A stretch of 64,000 bases of DNA from Methanoregula sp. (GCA_041645435.1 JBAZQB010000002.1:496001-560000); one strand, 5' to 3'; shown: positions 45,176 through 55,368, counted from the stretch's first letter. Notes: generated from the sequence alone by a model not told the origin. Made by a program: numbers and translations.

Positions 45176-46939
45176 ATGGGCGACCCGTACCTATCCAGCG
45201 ACGAATCCCTTATCCTGTCCACGCACAATATCCGCATCGATGGCGTGTCTCTGGACCTGATGCTTACCAGCCGGCGTCTCATCCTTATCGATAATTCAGT
45301 CATCCCCTTCCAGCTCCGGACAATCCCGCTCGAAATGATCATCACCGTTGTATCCGGTATGGATGTGAATGGGGATCCTATCATCACCCTGTCTCGCATG
45401 GATCCCTCCGGAATTGGCGCTCCGCACCCGATGGATTTCATCTTCACCCGGCAAAACGGTGAAAAGAGAGTAACGGAATGCAATGAGTGGGCAGCCACAC
45501 TCAATAACCATGCCGCAGAAGCCCGAAATGATGCATCTTCTGCAGGCACCCTCCCGTATGATCCGTTAAAAGTTATCCAGCCGCGGATGTCCGCCACGTA
45601 CCGGATCGAGACGTTCAGCCCCCGCAAATCTGTCACGGAAGCATATCCGGTGAAGGCAGAACCGGTCACTTCTCCTGTGCTTCCCGAATCCCTCGCAGAT
45701 GATGGAACACCCCCAGCGATCGATGAACCCCCTCTTGGGGTCAATGCTGAAATGGTAAAACCCTCTGGCGAGCCCCCGCTTCCACCCCGGGATACGGATA
45801 AAATGGAGACGCCCGGTGATAAAGAAACGGTCAACTCCCCTCAGGAAATCGCAATCGAGACAGATGAAACGCTGGTAATTTCCGATACCAAAGAACCGGT
45901 CACTCCCCCTCAGGAAATAACAATCGAGGCAGATGAAACCCCGGAAATTCCCGCAACCGAAGAACCGGTTCCTCCGCTTCCGGAGAAAGCACTCGGGACA
46001 AATGAAACTCCGGTGATTTCCGATAACGAAGAACCGGTCACTCCTCCCCAGGCAATCGCAATCGGGACAGATGAAATCCCGATAATTCCCGATAAAGAAG
46101 AATCGATATCATATCCCCCAATCCCGGCAATCGCCCCAGATGAAACGCCGGTAATTTCCGATGCAGCACGGATATGGGCAGATGCTGCCCGCACGGTAAC
46201 AATAACACCCATCCCCCTATCGATTGCGATTTCCGAGGCAACGCCTGCCCGTGAAACGATCGATGACGAACCAAAGGCAGACACAGATCCTATCAGGGTG
46301 GTGCCAGAAGAACCGGTGGCAGAAATACCTGATGACATCCACTCCATCGACACAATAATCCCGGAATGTTTAGTGGATGACAAACCCATTGAACACCCTG
46401 CACATAAAGCAGCACCGGTTCCTGCGGCTCTCTCTCCACCTGCCCCAAAAACACCGAAGAGCACATCCCCTTCTTTCATGGTCGCTGCGATTATCGGCAT
46501 CATCCTTGTGGTGCTTGCAGGAGCGGTTATTATCTCATACTACCCATGGGACACCGGTGAGACAACCCTGCCCGCCGTTGTTACGGTTATCACGGTTCAG
46601 CCGACTCCCACTCTGCTCCCGGCACCTGTACCTGCTGACGGGGTGTGGGTGCGCATCGAATATCCCGGAACCTTTATTGGTGAGGTGGGCAATCCCGAAC
46701 TCATGCATCCGGTTTCCGGCACCGGTGTTGGGATCTACAAAGTTCTCTGGAGTGATCGCATCGTCCAGGTGTCAGCCCAGAAGCAGGAAAATTCGGGAGA
46801 TACGCTCCTGGTTGAAGTCTACAACAACGGGACCCTGATCAAACGCGGTTCAACCCGTGTCCCGATGGGGAATGTAAAAATTCTTATTGATCCCATCACG
46901 GGCAGACCTCCGGGCATCGGGTACGGGGATATCCCTTAA
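45176..46939 (+). CDS. Membrane protein with acidic 23-residue repeats
   Basis: A 587-residue protein. The N-terminal 120 residues look like a PH-like lipid- or membrane-associated domain (LILSTHNIRIDGVSLDLMLTSRRLILID). Residues about 225-330 are a disordered acidic, Pro-rich region made of four to five tandem 23-residue units of the type xxDETPVISDxxEPVTPPQxI. A further low-complexity linker follows to about 435, then one transmembrane helix (about 438-460) and a small C-terminal ectodomain (about 480-587; VWVRIEYPGTFIGEVGNPEL). The ATG follows TTTGAGGAATC. Function unknown; an extended spacer between a cytoplasmic lipid-binding head and an outside domain is the simplest reading. Confidence 0.8.
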   Translation: MGDPYLSSDESLILSTHNIRIDGVSLDLMLTSRRLILIDNSVIPFQLRTIPLEMIITVVSGMDVNGDPIITLSRMDPSGIGAPHPMDFIFTRQNGEKRVTECNEWAATLNNHAAEARNDASSAGTLPYDPLKVIQPRMSATYRIETFSPRKSVTEAYPVKAEPVTSPVLPESLADDGTPPAIDEPPLGVNAEMVKPSGEPPLPPRDTDKMETPGDKETVNSPQEIAIETDETLVISDTKEPVTPPQEITIEADETPEIPATEEPVPPLPEKALGTNETPVISDNEEPVTPPQAIAIGTDEIPIIPDKEESISYPPIPAIAPDETPVISDAARIWADAARTVTITPIPLSIAISEATPARETIDDEPKADTDPIRVVPEEPVAEIPDDIHSIDTIIPECLVDDKPIEHPAHKAAPVPAALSPPAPKTPKSTSPSFMVAAIIGIILVVLAGAVIISYYPWDTGETTLPAVVTVITVQPTPTLLPAPVPADGVWVRIEYPGTFIGEVGNPELMHPVSGTGVGIYKVLWSDRIVQVSAQKQENSGDTLLVEVYNNGTLIKRGSTRVPMGNVKILIDPITGRPPGIGYGDIP

Positions 46940-46944
46940 CGATC

Positions 46945-47784
46945 ATGGTCCATTCCGCGAAATTATCAACCGGTAACCTGGTCTTTCGGTTTCCGGTGCC
47001 TGAAACAATCCCGTTAAGCGGAGCCCTCTGGGTGATGGTGAGCAGCAGCGGTGTTGCCGTTACTTCAGCAAAACCTCTATCAGTTCTTTTAAAAACAGCT
47101 CCGGCACTGATGCCGTTCCCTGTGGGTCGGGTGCAGTACCTTGGACACCTTGATGCAACTCCCTGTTATGCGGCTGAGATCCCCCCTGGCACCGAACTTC
47201 CTGAAGGCTGGGAATATTCCGGTGTCCGGGAACTGTTCGGGCGGGTGCCGGATGATGAACTGGCTCTCGCAGCTCTCGCGGTCCAGATCATTGACTTTGA
47301 CCTCACCACGCAGTTCTGCGGGCGGTGCGGTGCAAAAACCCGGCAGTTACGGACAGAACGGGCGAAATTCTGTTCGGACTGTAACCTGATCACCTATCCC
47401 CGGCTTTCCCCGGCTGTCATTGTCCTGGTGCAAAAAGAAGACCAGGTCCTTCTCGCCCGCTCACCCCGGTTCCCGCCCGGCCTTCACAGCACGATTGCCG
47501 GATTTGTAGAACCCGGCGAGGACCTTGAACATGCGGTCTGCCGGGAAGTTTTTGAAGAAGTGGGAATTGCCGTAAAAAATATCCGCTATTTTGGCAGTGA
47601 ACCCTGGCCGTTTCCCCACTCGTTCATGATCGGGTTTGTGGCAGACTATGCTGGAGGAGAGATCACGATTGACAACAAAGAGATCGTATCTGTGGGATGG
47701 TTTGACCGCAATAACCTCCCCCCCATCCCGTCTTCCTTAAGTATCTCCCGGGCACTCATTGACTGGTGGGTAAAAAAAGAGTAA
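46945..47784 (+). CDS. nudC: NADH pyrophosphatase (Nudix)
   Basis: Hydrolyses NAD(H) or NAD-capped RNA to the monophosphates. The 279 residues comprise an N-terminal domain, a four-cysteine zinc ribbon (CGRC and CSDC, about 119-137), the full Nudix box starting GFVEPGEDLEHAVCREVFEE and ending VGI (about residues 191-213), and the SEPWPFPHS motif that marks NADH-specific members. It starts 5 nt after the previous gene's stop, so it is probably cotranscribed with it. Confidence 0.93.
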   Translation: MVHSAKLSTGNLVFRFPVPETIPLSGALWVMVSSSGVAVTSAKPLSVLLKTAPALMPFPVGRVQYLGHLDATPCYAAEIPPGTELPEGWEYSGVRELFGRVPDDELALAALAVQIIDFDLTTQFCGRCGAKTRQLRTERAKFCSDCNLITYPRLSPAVIVLVQKEDQVLLARSPRFPPGLHSTIAGFVEPGEDLEHAVCREVFEEVGIAVKNIRYFGSEPWPFPHSFMIGFVADYAGGEITIDNKEIVSVGWFDRNNLPPIPSSLSISRALIDWWVKKE

Positions 47785-47941
47785 AAACACCCGTCTCTTA
47801 TTCAACCAATTTTTTACCCGAACCGGAAACACTGCCGATCCGGATTGCACCATTTCCCGATTCCTTCTTATTTCTCAAACCCTGCCCTGCGGCAGACTGC
47901 GGCATCCTATATCGTTTTAAAGAACAGAGATCTGTGTAACA

Positions 47942-48802
47942 ATGGCAATCGACCAGATCCCGATCGGCAGGTTCTCGCTCATCACCCGGCTCAGCCAGAA
48001 AGCGCTCCGGCTCTATGATGAACGAGGCCTGCTTGTACCGCAGGAAAAAGATGCGTTCACCCGGTACCGGTATTACACCGGTTCCCAGATCGCACGCGGT
48101 GTGTCGATCAAGACGTTATGCGAACTCGGGTTTCCCCTTACCGAGATCGAAACGCTCCTTTCTGCAAAGGAGAAAAACGATACCACAACGATCCGGGCAC
48201 TTTTTTTAAAGCGCAGAACGGATATCCGGTCGGAAGTCAACCGGTTACAGGAGATCGAGGCAATTCTGGAAAACCGGGATGCCTCGTTAGAGTTGATCTA
48301 CATGTCACTGAATGAACCTGTTGTAAAGGATATAGCGCCCGTGCGTATTGTGGGAAAGCGGGGATCGGGTGCGTACAAGGAGACGATTACCCGGCTCATG
48401 ACCGGGCTCTGCACCCAGCTCTTTTCAGAGGAAAACGTAAGAAACGGGCTGAAGATTGCCGGACCATTTATGACGCTGTATCATGATGGTGAGTATAAGG
48501 AAAAGGATGCGGATATGGAGTGTGCAGTGCCTATCACCGGCAGGATCACTCTCAGTGACCCGTCCATGGAGTGCCGGACCCTGCCCGGGGGAAAATGCTT
48601 AACGCTCATCTACAAAGGGCCGTACACCGGCCTCCACGAGGCCTGGACCCGGATCGGTGCCTATGCAGAGGAACGGGAGTTTTTAATTAACGGCCCCCAT
48701 CGCGAGTTGTATCTGAATGATCCCTGCACGGTTGCAGAAAACGAACTGCTGACTGAACTCCAGATACCCATTGATCCGGCCCTGCACAATCCGGGTACCT
48801 GA
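47942..48802 (+). CDS. MerR-family regulator with a GyrI-like effector domain
   Basis: A 286-residue transcription factor. Residues 5-75 form the MerR winged helix (IGRFSLITRLSQKALRLYDE), 80-115 a coiled-coil dimerisation helix, and 125-280 a GyrI/BmrR-type ligand-binding domain that usually binds aromatic or cationic drugs (SGAYKETITRLMTGL, then TLIYKGPYTGLHEAW). MerR proteins are rare in archaea, and acquisition from bacteria is possible. No obvious target operon is adjacent. Confidence 0.9.
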   Translation: MAIDQIPIGRFSLITRLSQKALRLYDERGLLVPQEKDAFTRYRYYTGSQIARGVSIKTLCELGFPLTEIETLLSAKEKNDTTTIRALFLKRRTDIRSEVNRLQEIEAILENRDASLELIYMSLNEPVVKDIAPVRIVGKRGSGAYKETITRLMTGLCTQLFSEENVRNGLKIAGPFMTLYHDGEYKEKDADMECAVPITGRITLSDPSMECRTLPGGKCLTLIYKGPYTGLHEAWTRIGAYAEEREFLINGPHRELYLNDPCTVAENELLTELQIPIDPALHNPGT

Positions 48803-48935
48803 AACCCCCCATTTTTGAGGATTTCTTCTTATTTTTGCCACAGTAAGGCCCCGGCCAGCTCTTTTCGACCAGAAGTGCTATAATACAGTATATAAAATCA
48901 TATATTCAGGCATAGAGTACCGTGAGAGTTTAACC

Positions 48936-51900
48936 GTGCGAGAGATGGCGATGAATAATCCTCAATCAGATGGAAACGAAAGTGTCATAGATATTTTCGT
49001 TCTGGGTCAGAGTGAAACAGGGACACAGGAGCTCATAGAGCAGCTTGAAAACCAGGATTACCAGGTAACCCTCTTTTCCGATGGGCCACAGCTCATCGAT
49101 ACCCTTCGCTCTGGAAAACCCAATCTTATTATCTGTGACTCAACCTCCTTTGGTCAGGAGGCCTATGAGTACTGCCGGCAGATCAAGTCCGATGACAACC
49201 TCTGGATGATTCCGGTCATGATCCTGACACGCGCATCAACCCTGGGAGATCTGCTGCATGTCCTTGATTGCAATGCAGACAATTTCATTGCCGAGCCCTA
49301 TGATTCTCCTTACCTTCTCTCGCTGATCGAAGGAATACTCCTGACACCTGTTCAGCAGCAGACCCTGGACCAGATTAAGACGCAGTTCAAGATCCAGCAC
49401 GAAGACCAGGTCTTTGTTGTCACTGCTGATCGCAGGAAACTGCTAGAATTCCTCATGTCCGCATTTGAGATCGCTGTTAAAAACTCTGAAGACCTCGCCT
49501 CTGCCAACGCCGAACTGCAGAAACTCTCCTCCCGGTTAACAACACTCGAAGATGCAGGTATCGAGAATTCACGGATAATCGAAACGCTCAGTGCAATGGT
49601 TAAGAAAAAAGAGCAGGATGAGCGCACGCTCAAAGGAGATCTCGAGGAAACCGAACAGGCACTCGATGAAAAAACCGTAAAAGCCGGACAACTCTCGCGG
49701 GATCTGGGTGATGCCCGGACACTCCTTGCCACTGCTGAAGAACATATCCGCATACACTTAGCAGAAAAAGAAAAATCCGATCTCTCTTCCCAGTCAGAAA
49801 TTTCCCGTTTGACCGGACAGGTATCATCCCTTTCGCAGGATATCCGCGCAAAAACAACGGAGCTGGATGCAGCACAGCAGGCACTCGCAGATGAAGCCGC
49901 CCGTTCTGCCCGGCTCGTTCTCGCAGTAAAAGAGTCAGAGGCGCAGTCTGGGCAACTTAAAACATCGCTTCAGACCCTTACGCTCGAGCACGAACAACAG
50001 GCAGCCGCATTCGCTTCAGAGAAGGACCGGGCAGGTGCTGCAGAACAGGAGGTCAAATCCGTTTTGCAGGCAAAAGCACAGTCCGAGCAGGATCTGACAC
50101 ACCAAATTGATGAGCTGAAGAATTCTGTCCGCCAGTTGAACGATGAGATCCTCCGGTTAAAATCCGTGCTTGAAGCCGAGACCGGCCGGTGCACTGCAGC
50201 AGACATGCGATTAGAAACCCTCCGGCACGAAATGGAGCAATCAGAAGCAACCCACGAGTTGCATGAGGAATCCCAAAAACGGCAACTCGATGAACTGCAG
50301 GGCAGGGTTGATACCGCGGTTGCTACGATTTTTTCCCAGGAACGGGAATTAAAGATCCTCAAAGATGAGCTTGTTATCGCTCACGCAGAAGAAAGAAAAA
50401 CTGCGGCAGCAGTAGCAGCGGTTACTGCATCGTTCAATGAGACCCGGGTTGAGGTCGAAGAGCGTGAATGGAAGATCCAGTCCCTTGAAAAGCAGATCGC
50501 TGATGCCGGGATCCTCAGGGAAGCCAGCGATGAAAAAGTCCGTGCCCTTACAGCCTCGTTAGAAAGTGTACAGTCCGCACTGAACGCGGAAAAAGAACAG
50601 CATGCTGCACTACAAACCCGGTTGAATGCAGCGATCCGCGAGCGGGATGAAACCCTGCAATCGGTTCGCGGTGCGCACGACCAGGTAAAAACCGATCTCG
50701 ATGTGCACAAAAATGATCTCTTGCGCCTGAACCGCGATCTCGAGGCTGCAGCACTGCTCCGGCAAACGCTCCAGGGCGATATTGCCTCTGCCTCGTCCCG
50801 GATCAAAGATCTGGAGCATGAGCTGAAATCCGCAGTGCAGGCAAAGGACCAGACCGGTCAGCAGGCCCGTTCGCTCTCTGAAGAACTGGAAGGGATAAAA
50901 GCCGCGCTGAAAGAAGCGCGTGTGGCACTTGCCGATGAGAAAAAACAGCGTGATGTTGTTGAAGCCCGGTTGAATGCAGCGATTCGCGAGCGGGATGAAA
51001 CCCTGCAATCGGTTCGCGGTGCGCACAGCCAGACCAGGACCGATCTCGAAGTTCACCGGAATGATCTCCTCCGGTTGAACCGGGACCTTGAAGCAGCCAC
51101 CCAGCTCAATTCGACCCTTCTTGCAGATTTTAACGCTGCATCAGCCCGGATCGACGGACTGGAACACGAGCTGCATTCAGTAGTCCAGGGAAAGGAACAG
51201 ACCGGCCAGCAGGCCCGTTCGCTCTCTGAAGATCTGGAAGGGACTAAAGCGGAACTTGAGACCGAACGGAGGATTCGCCGCACTGCTGAAGTGAACCTGC
51301 AAAAATCTGCACAGGTCGCCAGCAGACTCGAAGGAGACATAGCCCGGGCAATCGCCGAGCGGGAACAGTTAAAATCTTCCCTTGAACAGGAAAGAAATCT
51401 GCACGCGGCGGCTGAAGAAAAGGTCCGTGCAGTTACTCTTGCAAAAGAGCAGGTGGAGCACGAGCTGGATTCAGTTAAAGTGGATCATGAACAGATCGAG
51501 GACCAGCGTGCAGCAAAGATCCAGGAACTCAAAATGGATTTTGAGCAGGTGCTGGCCCGGCAGCGGGATCTCGAACAGAAGGTAAGGACACTGGAGTCCC
51601 AGAAAGCAGAAGCAGATGCACGAGTTGAAGCCCTGTCCGATGAGATCCAACAGGCACGAACTGCTCTTGCCGATGAGTGGGAAAACCACATGAATGACGA
51701 GGAGCGACTTGCAGTTTCTCAAAAGAAGAGCGTTCAGGTAGAGCAGTCCCTGTCACGCACCAGTATGGCCGCACCGGAGCCGGAACGCAAATGGGCCGTT
51801 GTTGTCAGCCAGACCCGTCTTCCCACCGAGATCAGACCGGTCCCAAAGGCAGTGGCTGTCACCGCTCCGCCCGCAACGCATGAAGGGCAGGTACCCACAA

Positions 51901-52385
51901 GAACCCTGAATACCCCCCCGGAAGTATCCCCATCGTTTGGCATCGAGGACCTGTTTGAAGACGAAGCTCCCGGTCCGGCAGTGGCAGATCGAATATCAGG
52001 GGTTTCCGGGCAGACTGTTCCAGCGCCGGAAGCAGATACTCATGACATCATTATGGATGATACACCTGCACAAGAGCCTGAAGCGGCTGACGTGCAGGAA
52101 ACCGATGAGGATGAGGATGCCGGGGAAGAAACGGACGGGGAATTAAAAACATCTGACGATTTTGGAACTTCCCCGTCAGGTTACGGCATCTCATTCAACC
52201 GCCAGCAGTGGCTCGACCTTCTCAAATGGTCGCACCACTCGGGAGCCCTCTCCCAGGAGCAGCGCATGCAGATCATCCGGATGGGACGATTGGTGCAGCG
52301 GGGTCGCAAGCTGACCCGGAAACAGGATGAGCAGGTCAGGGAAATGATCGTGCTCGTCCAGACACTCGGGTACAAGTTCCACTAA
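48936..52385 (+). CDS. Long coiled-coil protein with a receiver-like N-terminus and a helical C-terminal domain
   Basis: A 1149-residue protein. Residues 15-140 have a receiver-like fold (DIFVLGQSETGTQELIEQLE, IICDSTSF, VMILTRAS), although it lacks the usual acidic pocket. Residues about 160-940 are continuous coiled coil, including a 116-residue unit present twice in tandem (from about nt 50587 and 50935) with very high nucleotide identity around AAIRERDETLQSVRGAH. A Pro-rich and acidic disordered region (955-1070) leads to a compact helical C-terminal domain (about 1085-1149, GISFNRQQWLDLLKWSH). The start may be GTG 48936 or ATG 48945/48951. It looks like a structural or scaffold protein; the function is unknown. 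Confidence 0.85.
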   Translation: MREMAMNNPQSDGNESVIDIFVLGQSETGTQELIEQLENQDYQVTLFSDGPQLIDTLRSGKPNLIICDSTSFGQEAYEYCRQIKSDDNLWMIPVMILTRASTLGDLLHVLDCNADNFIAEPYDSPYLLSLIEGILLTPVQQQTLDQIKTQFKIQHEDQVFVVTADRRKLLEFLMSAFEIAVKNSEDLASANAELQKLSSRLTTLEDAGIENSRIIETLSAMVKKKEQDERTLKGDLEETEQALDEKTVKAGQLSRDLGDARTLLATAEEHIRIHLAEKEKSDLSSQSEISRLTGQVSSLSQDIRAKTTELDAAQQALADEAARSARLVLAVKESEAQSGQLKTSLQTLTLEHEQQAAAFASEKDRAGAAEQEVKSVLQAKAQSEQDLTHQIDELKNSVRQLNDEILRLKSVLEAETGRCTAADMRLETLRHEMEQSEATHELHEESQKRQLDELQGRVDTAVATIFSQERELKILKDELVIAHAEERKTAAAVAAVTASFNETRVEVEEREWKIQSLEKQIADAGILREASDEKVRALTASLESVQSALNAEKEQHAALQTRLNAAIRERDETLQSVRGAHDQVKTDLDVHKNDLLRLNRDLEAAALLRQTLQGDIASASSRIKDLEHELKSAVQAKDQTGQQARSLSEELEGIKAALKEARVALADEKKQRDVVEARLNAAIRERDETLQSVRGAHSQTRTDLEVHRNDLLRLNRDLEAATQLNSTLLADFNAASARIDGLEHELHSVVQGKEQTGQQARSLSEDLEGTKAELETERRIRRTAEVNLQKSAQVASRLEGDIARAIAEREQLKSSLEQERNLHAAAEEKVRAVTLAKEQVEHELDSVKVDHEQIEDQRAAKIQELKMDFEQVLARQRDLEQKVRTLESQKAEADARVEALSDEIQQARTALADEWENHMNDEERLAVSQKKSVQVEQSLSRTSMAAPEPERKWAVVVSQTRLPTEIRPVPKAVAVTAPPATHEGQVPTRTLNTPPEVSPSFGIEDLFEDEAPGPAVADRISGVSGQTVPAPEADTHDIIMDDTPAQEPEAADVQETDEDEDAGEETDGELKTSDDFGTSPSGYGISFNRQQWLDLLKWSHHSGALSQEQRMQIIRMGRLVQRGRKLTRKQDEQVREMIVLVQTLGYKFH
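50587..51270 (+). repeat. 348-bp tandem duplication inside the coiled-coil gene
   Basis: Two consecutive in-frame 348-bp (116-residue) units, with one stretch of more than 50 nt almost unchanged between copies (around 50621-50677 and 50969-51025). The rest of the unit has diverged further, so the conserved part points to recent duplication or gene conversion. Confidence 0.75.
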
Positions 52386-52482
52386 TCTCTTTTTTCGTAG
52401 ATACGGTATACTTATTCGCTGGCAAATCCTATTCCCTTTTAAAAATCAATGTCGGAGAGATAGTGTTTTTGTGGTGAGAGGA

Positions 52483-52701
52483 TCAGATCCATCCTCTCGA
52501 AAAAAGATAGTAACCTGCACCGGTATAAGCACATCCTGCGATCATAATTGCAAGAAGACTCATAAGGATGCTGCTGTAATTCCCTGCACTGGCAGCGCTC
52601 CAGAGCCAGGACAGAAAAAAGAGCACTGCAAGAAGACCGGCAATGATGATGGCAAAGAATGCGACGAGTGCCAGGGTCCCGGTCAGCACCAGATCATCCA
52701 T
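52483..52701 (-). CDS. Small two-helix membrane protein
   Basis: A 72-residue protein with two long hydrophobic helices (about 8-32 and 42-64), no signal peptide and no recognised family. It lies 42 nt downstream of the glycosyltransferase on the same strand and may be cotranscribed with it. Confidence 0.6.
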   Translation of the reverse strand: MDDLVLTGTLALVAFFAIIIAGLLAVLFFLSWLWSAASAGNYSSILMSLLAIMIAGCAYTGAGYYLFSRGWI

Positions 52702-52743
52702 GGATCAAAGATGTGCTGTCGATCTATTTGAACCGTGCCGGAA

Positions 52744-53832
52744 TTATTCAAGATAGCCGGCCAGAAGGTCGTTATAGAGCCTGCTGACATTTTCTTTCGT
52801 TGACGGCATATCAGGAAACCCGGAATATGCCTGTGCAGCCGGAAGATCAACGGCAAGATCGAGACGGTACTGGCTCTGGGAATGGAACCAGCCCTGTTTC
52901 TGGTAATACCACGACAGGTATTCCTGTTCGGTCTGCCCGGGGGTAGGGATAAACAGGCCGTGTTTCTTTTTGAGTTCTGCAAGTTCCATCATCGTGGTAT
53001 ACCCGGAACGGCAGATGACGAACTTTGCCCGGTTCATGAGATCCACTTTCTCTTCATTGGAGACGTATCCTTTCACTGTGCAGGTATCCGTGCCCGTAAT
53101 CTCGGTCTTCCTCTTCGGGCTCCCGAGAAGCACGACGTTTTTCCCGTCAAGTTCATGGATTGACGGGAGCAGTATCTCTTCGAGTTTGGTCCGCTGGGGT
53201 TCAGGTCCCGATATCAGGACAAGGTAATCAAGATCCTCGGCACAGTCCCGTTTTTGTATGCTGGTGAGGATGCCGGAGAAAAATGCCTTCGATCTCGTCT
53301 CATCAGATCCTGGAAGGGAGAGTTTTCCCGCAAGGGACAGGGGGCCCGGAGGGTTATCCGGCACAATGATCCGGTCATATTTCTGGTGGAGGTACGTGTT
53401 GACGCGGAGTGCGAAGAGTTCCACCGGCCAGAGGGCCAGGGGCATGTGGTAGTGCAGCTGGTGGGAGATGAAGACCGAGGGCACATTGGATGAATAAGCT
53501 CCCAGCCGGTTGTCGCTGATGATGAGGTCATAGCGATCCCGGGATAGGATTTTTGCAAGGTTTTGTCGTTCGTTTGAGACTGCCCTGAGCAGGATGGGAA
53601 GATACAGGAAAAATTTCGGGAGAAAAAGGCTGCCCGAACTGTACGGCGAGGGGTAATCCTCAAATTCGATGAACCGGCACTGGGGAAATTCCTGTTTAAG
53701 CGCTGAAAGGGCATTGCCGCACGCGGCGATTGTGACGTCGTGGTCGTGTGCAATGAGGGTTCGTATGATGGGGATATCCCTCATCGCATGACCGAGTCCC
53801 CAGCTCAGTGGTGAGAGCAGTACCTGTGCCAT
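52744..53832 (-). CDS. Glycosyltransferase of the MJ1255 family
   Basis: A 362-residue GT-B type enzyme like MJ1255. N-terminal GWGLGHAMRD (11-20) is the acceptor-side glycine-rich loop, and the C-terminal half has the donor-binding pattern (GYVSNEEKVDLMNRAKFVICRSGYTTMMELA). The likely activity is transfer of a sugar from a nucleotide donor to a lipid or surface glycan; the substrate is not known. The next gene on the other side, after a 490-nt spacer, is a prenyltransferase of the UbiA type. Confidence 0.82.
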   Translation of the reverse strand: MAQVLLSPLSWGLGHAMRDIPIIRTLIAHDHDVTIAACGNALSALKQEFPQCRFIEFEDYPSPYSSGSLFLPKFFLYLPILLRAVSNERQNLAKILSRDRYDLIISDNRLGAYSSNVPSVFISHQLHYHMPLALWPVELFALRVNTYLHQKYDRIIVPDNPPGPLSLAGKLSLPGSDETRSKAFFSGILTSIQKRDCAEDLDYLVLISGPEPQRTKLEEILLPSIHELDGKNVVLLGSPKRKTEITGTDTCTVKGYVSNEEKVDLMNRAKFVICRSGYTTMMELAELKKKHGLFIPTPGQTEQEYLSWYYQKQGWFHSQSQYRLDLAVDLPAAQAYSGFPDMPSTKENVSRLYNDLLAGYLE

Positions 53833-54320
53833 TTTTATTTGTCCCTTATATCCGTGTATAGGAGTTCTTTTTCGAGATGTATTGAATTGTTCGGAGATGT
53901 TGTATGCAACTTCTTTAAACCGGACATTTTCTTCATGGAAAATATAAAAAAAGGATCTGGAGATCCGGATATGAACAATTCAGATTCACGCCGTGTCCAT
54001 GAAACCTTAATTGTCACATCCGTGAGGATTTCCCCGCACCAGGGTCTCACCGGGGAATGACACGGCTGGGATGTTTCAACATTTCCGTCACAAAACCGCT
54101 CTTCGTCCAGAGGGATATGTCATAACCGGGGGATGCAGGTATCCGTAATTATTTGCAGAGTTGTTGTTCCGGTATTATTTCCGTTATCACCTGGCCGTAG
54201 GGTTTTTTTATAGATCGCTGGTATATTCCTGCTTTCATCTTCACATAATCAATAAATTCTTTTACGGCTATGTGTGTATGCATCTGACAGATTTCAGGAG
54301 AGATTCACATTTATCACCCT
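53833..54320. other. Intergenic region, divergent
   Basis: About 490 nt, AT-rich, without a supported gene. A plus-strand frame ending at 54060 contains an ATG preceded by GGAGATCC and would give a 29-residue peptide; this is too little to call. Probably promoters for both neighbours. Confidence 0.35.
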
Positions 54321-55160
54321 TTGAAACGGCTCATACGGTTTGAGGCTTATGGTATCCTCTTTGTAATCGCGGGGATCTTCGGGGCGCTTCTTGCAGCGGG
54401 CCGGTTCGATCTTTCCCTCCCGCTCCTTCTGATCTTTGTTGCAGCATCGTCTGCATTCGGGTTTGTCATTAACGATATCTCGGATATGGCACTGGATGCC
54501 CGCTCCGCAAAACCCCGGAATCCGCTTGCCGATGGTTCATTGACATGCCGGACCGCAAAACTGGTCAGTGCCGTTTTGCTTGCAGTCTCGCTTATCTGCA
54601 TGGCACTCCTGCCCTCATCCCTTCTCATGGTGGAACTGACAGTCCTTTTCGTATTTATCACCTATTCATTCTGGATCGAAGTAAAAAATATTGCCGGCCT
54701 TGATCTTGTCTATCATGCCCTGTTTCCGGCGCTCTATGGTCTGCTCGGGTACGTGCTGTACCATCCGCTGGATCTTACCGGTATAGTCTATGTAGTCCTG
54801 CTCGGGATATTCGGGGCAGTCGGGGAGCTGGGCAATGAGATACGGGATCTCGAAAAAGACCGGACCGAGCGAAAAAATACCGTTGTTATTATCGGGGAGC
54901 GGGCTGCATTTTTCTTAACCATTGCGTTTATGGTCTGCGCCTTTGGCATCATTGCGGTCTTTGCAGTTCTTGAACCGGGCTTTTTCTGGCTTCTGCCGTT
55001 CGTCCCGTTCGGGGTGTTCCTCGTCCACCCGATCATAAAGGCCATGAAGGATTCGGCATACAAGATGCAGTTTGTGGATGCGATCAACAACCGGGCAATC
55101 CTGCTTGCCGCAGCGATGCTTGTCGTGTATGGCATTATACGGCTTTCAGCCGTTATCTGA
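54321..55160 (+). CDS. UbiA-family prenyltransferase
   Basis: Integral-membrane enzyme joining a polyprenyl diphosphate to an acceptor. It has eight or nine helices and both Asp-rich motifs: NDISDMALD (51-59) and NEIRDLEKDRTERK (about 173-186). The length, 279, fits the archaeal digeranylgeranylglyceryl-phosphate-synthase-like group, but quinone- or heme-type acceptors are not excluded. The annotated start is a TTG at 54321 without a clear ribosome site; AGGAG at 54296-54300 lies too far upstream for it, so translation might begin at an ATT codon a few residues earlier. Confidence 0.85.
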   Translation: MKRLIRFEAYGILFVIAGIFGALLAAGRFDLSLPLLLIFVAASSAFGFVINDISDMALDARSAKPRNPLADGSLTCRTAKLVSAVLLAVSLICMALLPSSLLMVELTVLFVFITYSFWIEVKNIAGLDLVYHALFPALYGLLGYVLYHPLDLTGIVYVVLLGIFGAVGELGNEIRDLEKDRTERKNTVVIIGERAAFFLTIAFMVCAFGIIAVFAVLEPGFFWLLPFVPFGVFLVHPIIKAMKDSAYKMQFVDAINNRAILLAAAMLVVYGIIRLSAVI

Positions 55161-55368
55161 TGGGAACCCCCCGTAAAATCAATATTATTATAAAAAATAA
55201 TTCGCTTATAGTTTTATGATCCATCCTCCCCCAGAGGAGGTAGTTCTGTCTCAGTGCCGGGGCCACACGGGGCAGGGATACAAATTGTTAGATCTTCCCG
55301 CAATTCCTGCTCCGGAAAAAGGATCAGTTATTCATGATGAAATTATGAATAATTCTTAAGGTATTGCT

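Noticed and set aside
45910..46503. 197-residue minus-strand repetitive open frame
   Set aside because: Mirror of the 23-residue repeats of the membrane protein on the other strand.
53950..54060. Possible small peptide gene with GGAGATCC before an ATG
   Set aside because: Only about 29 residues, no homology recognisable by eye, and no conserved feature.
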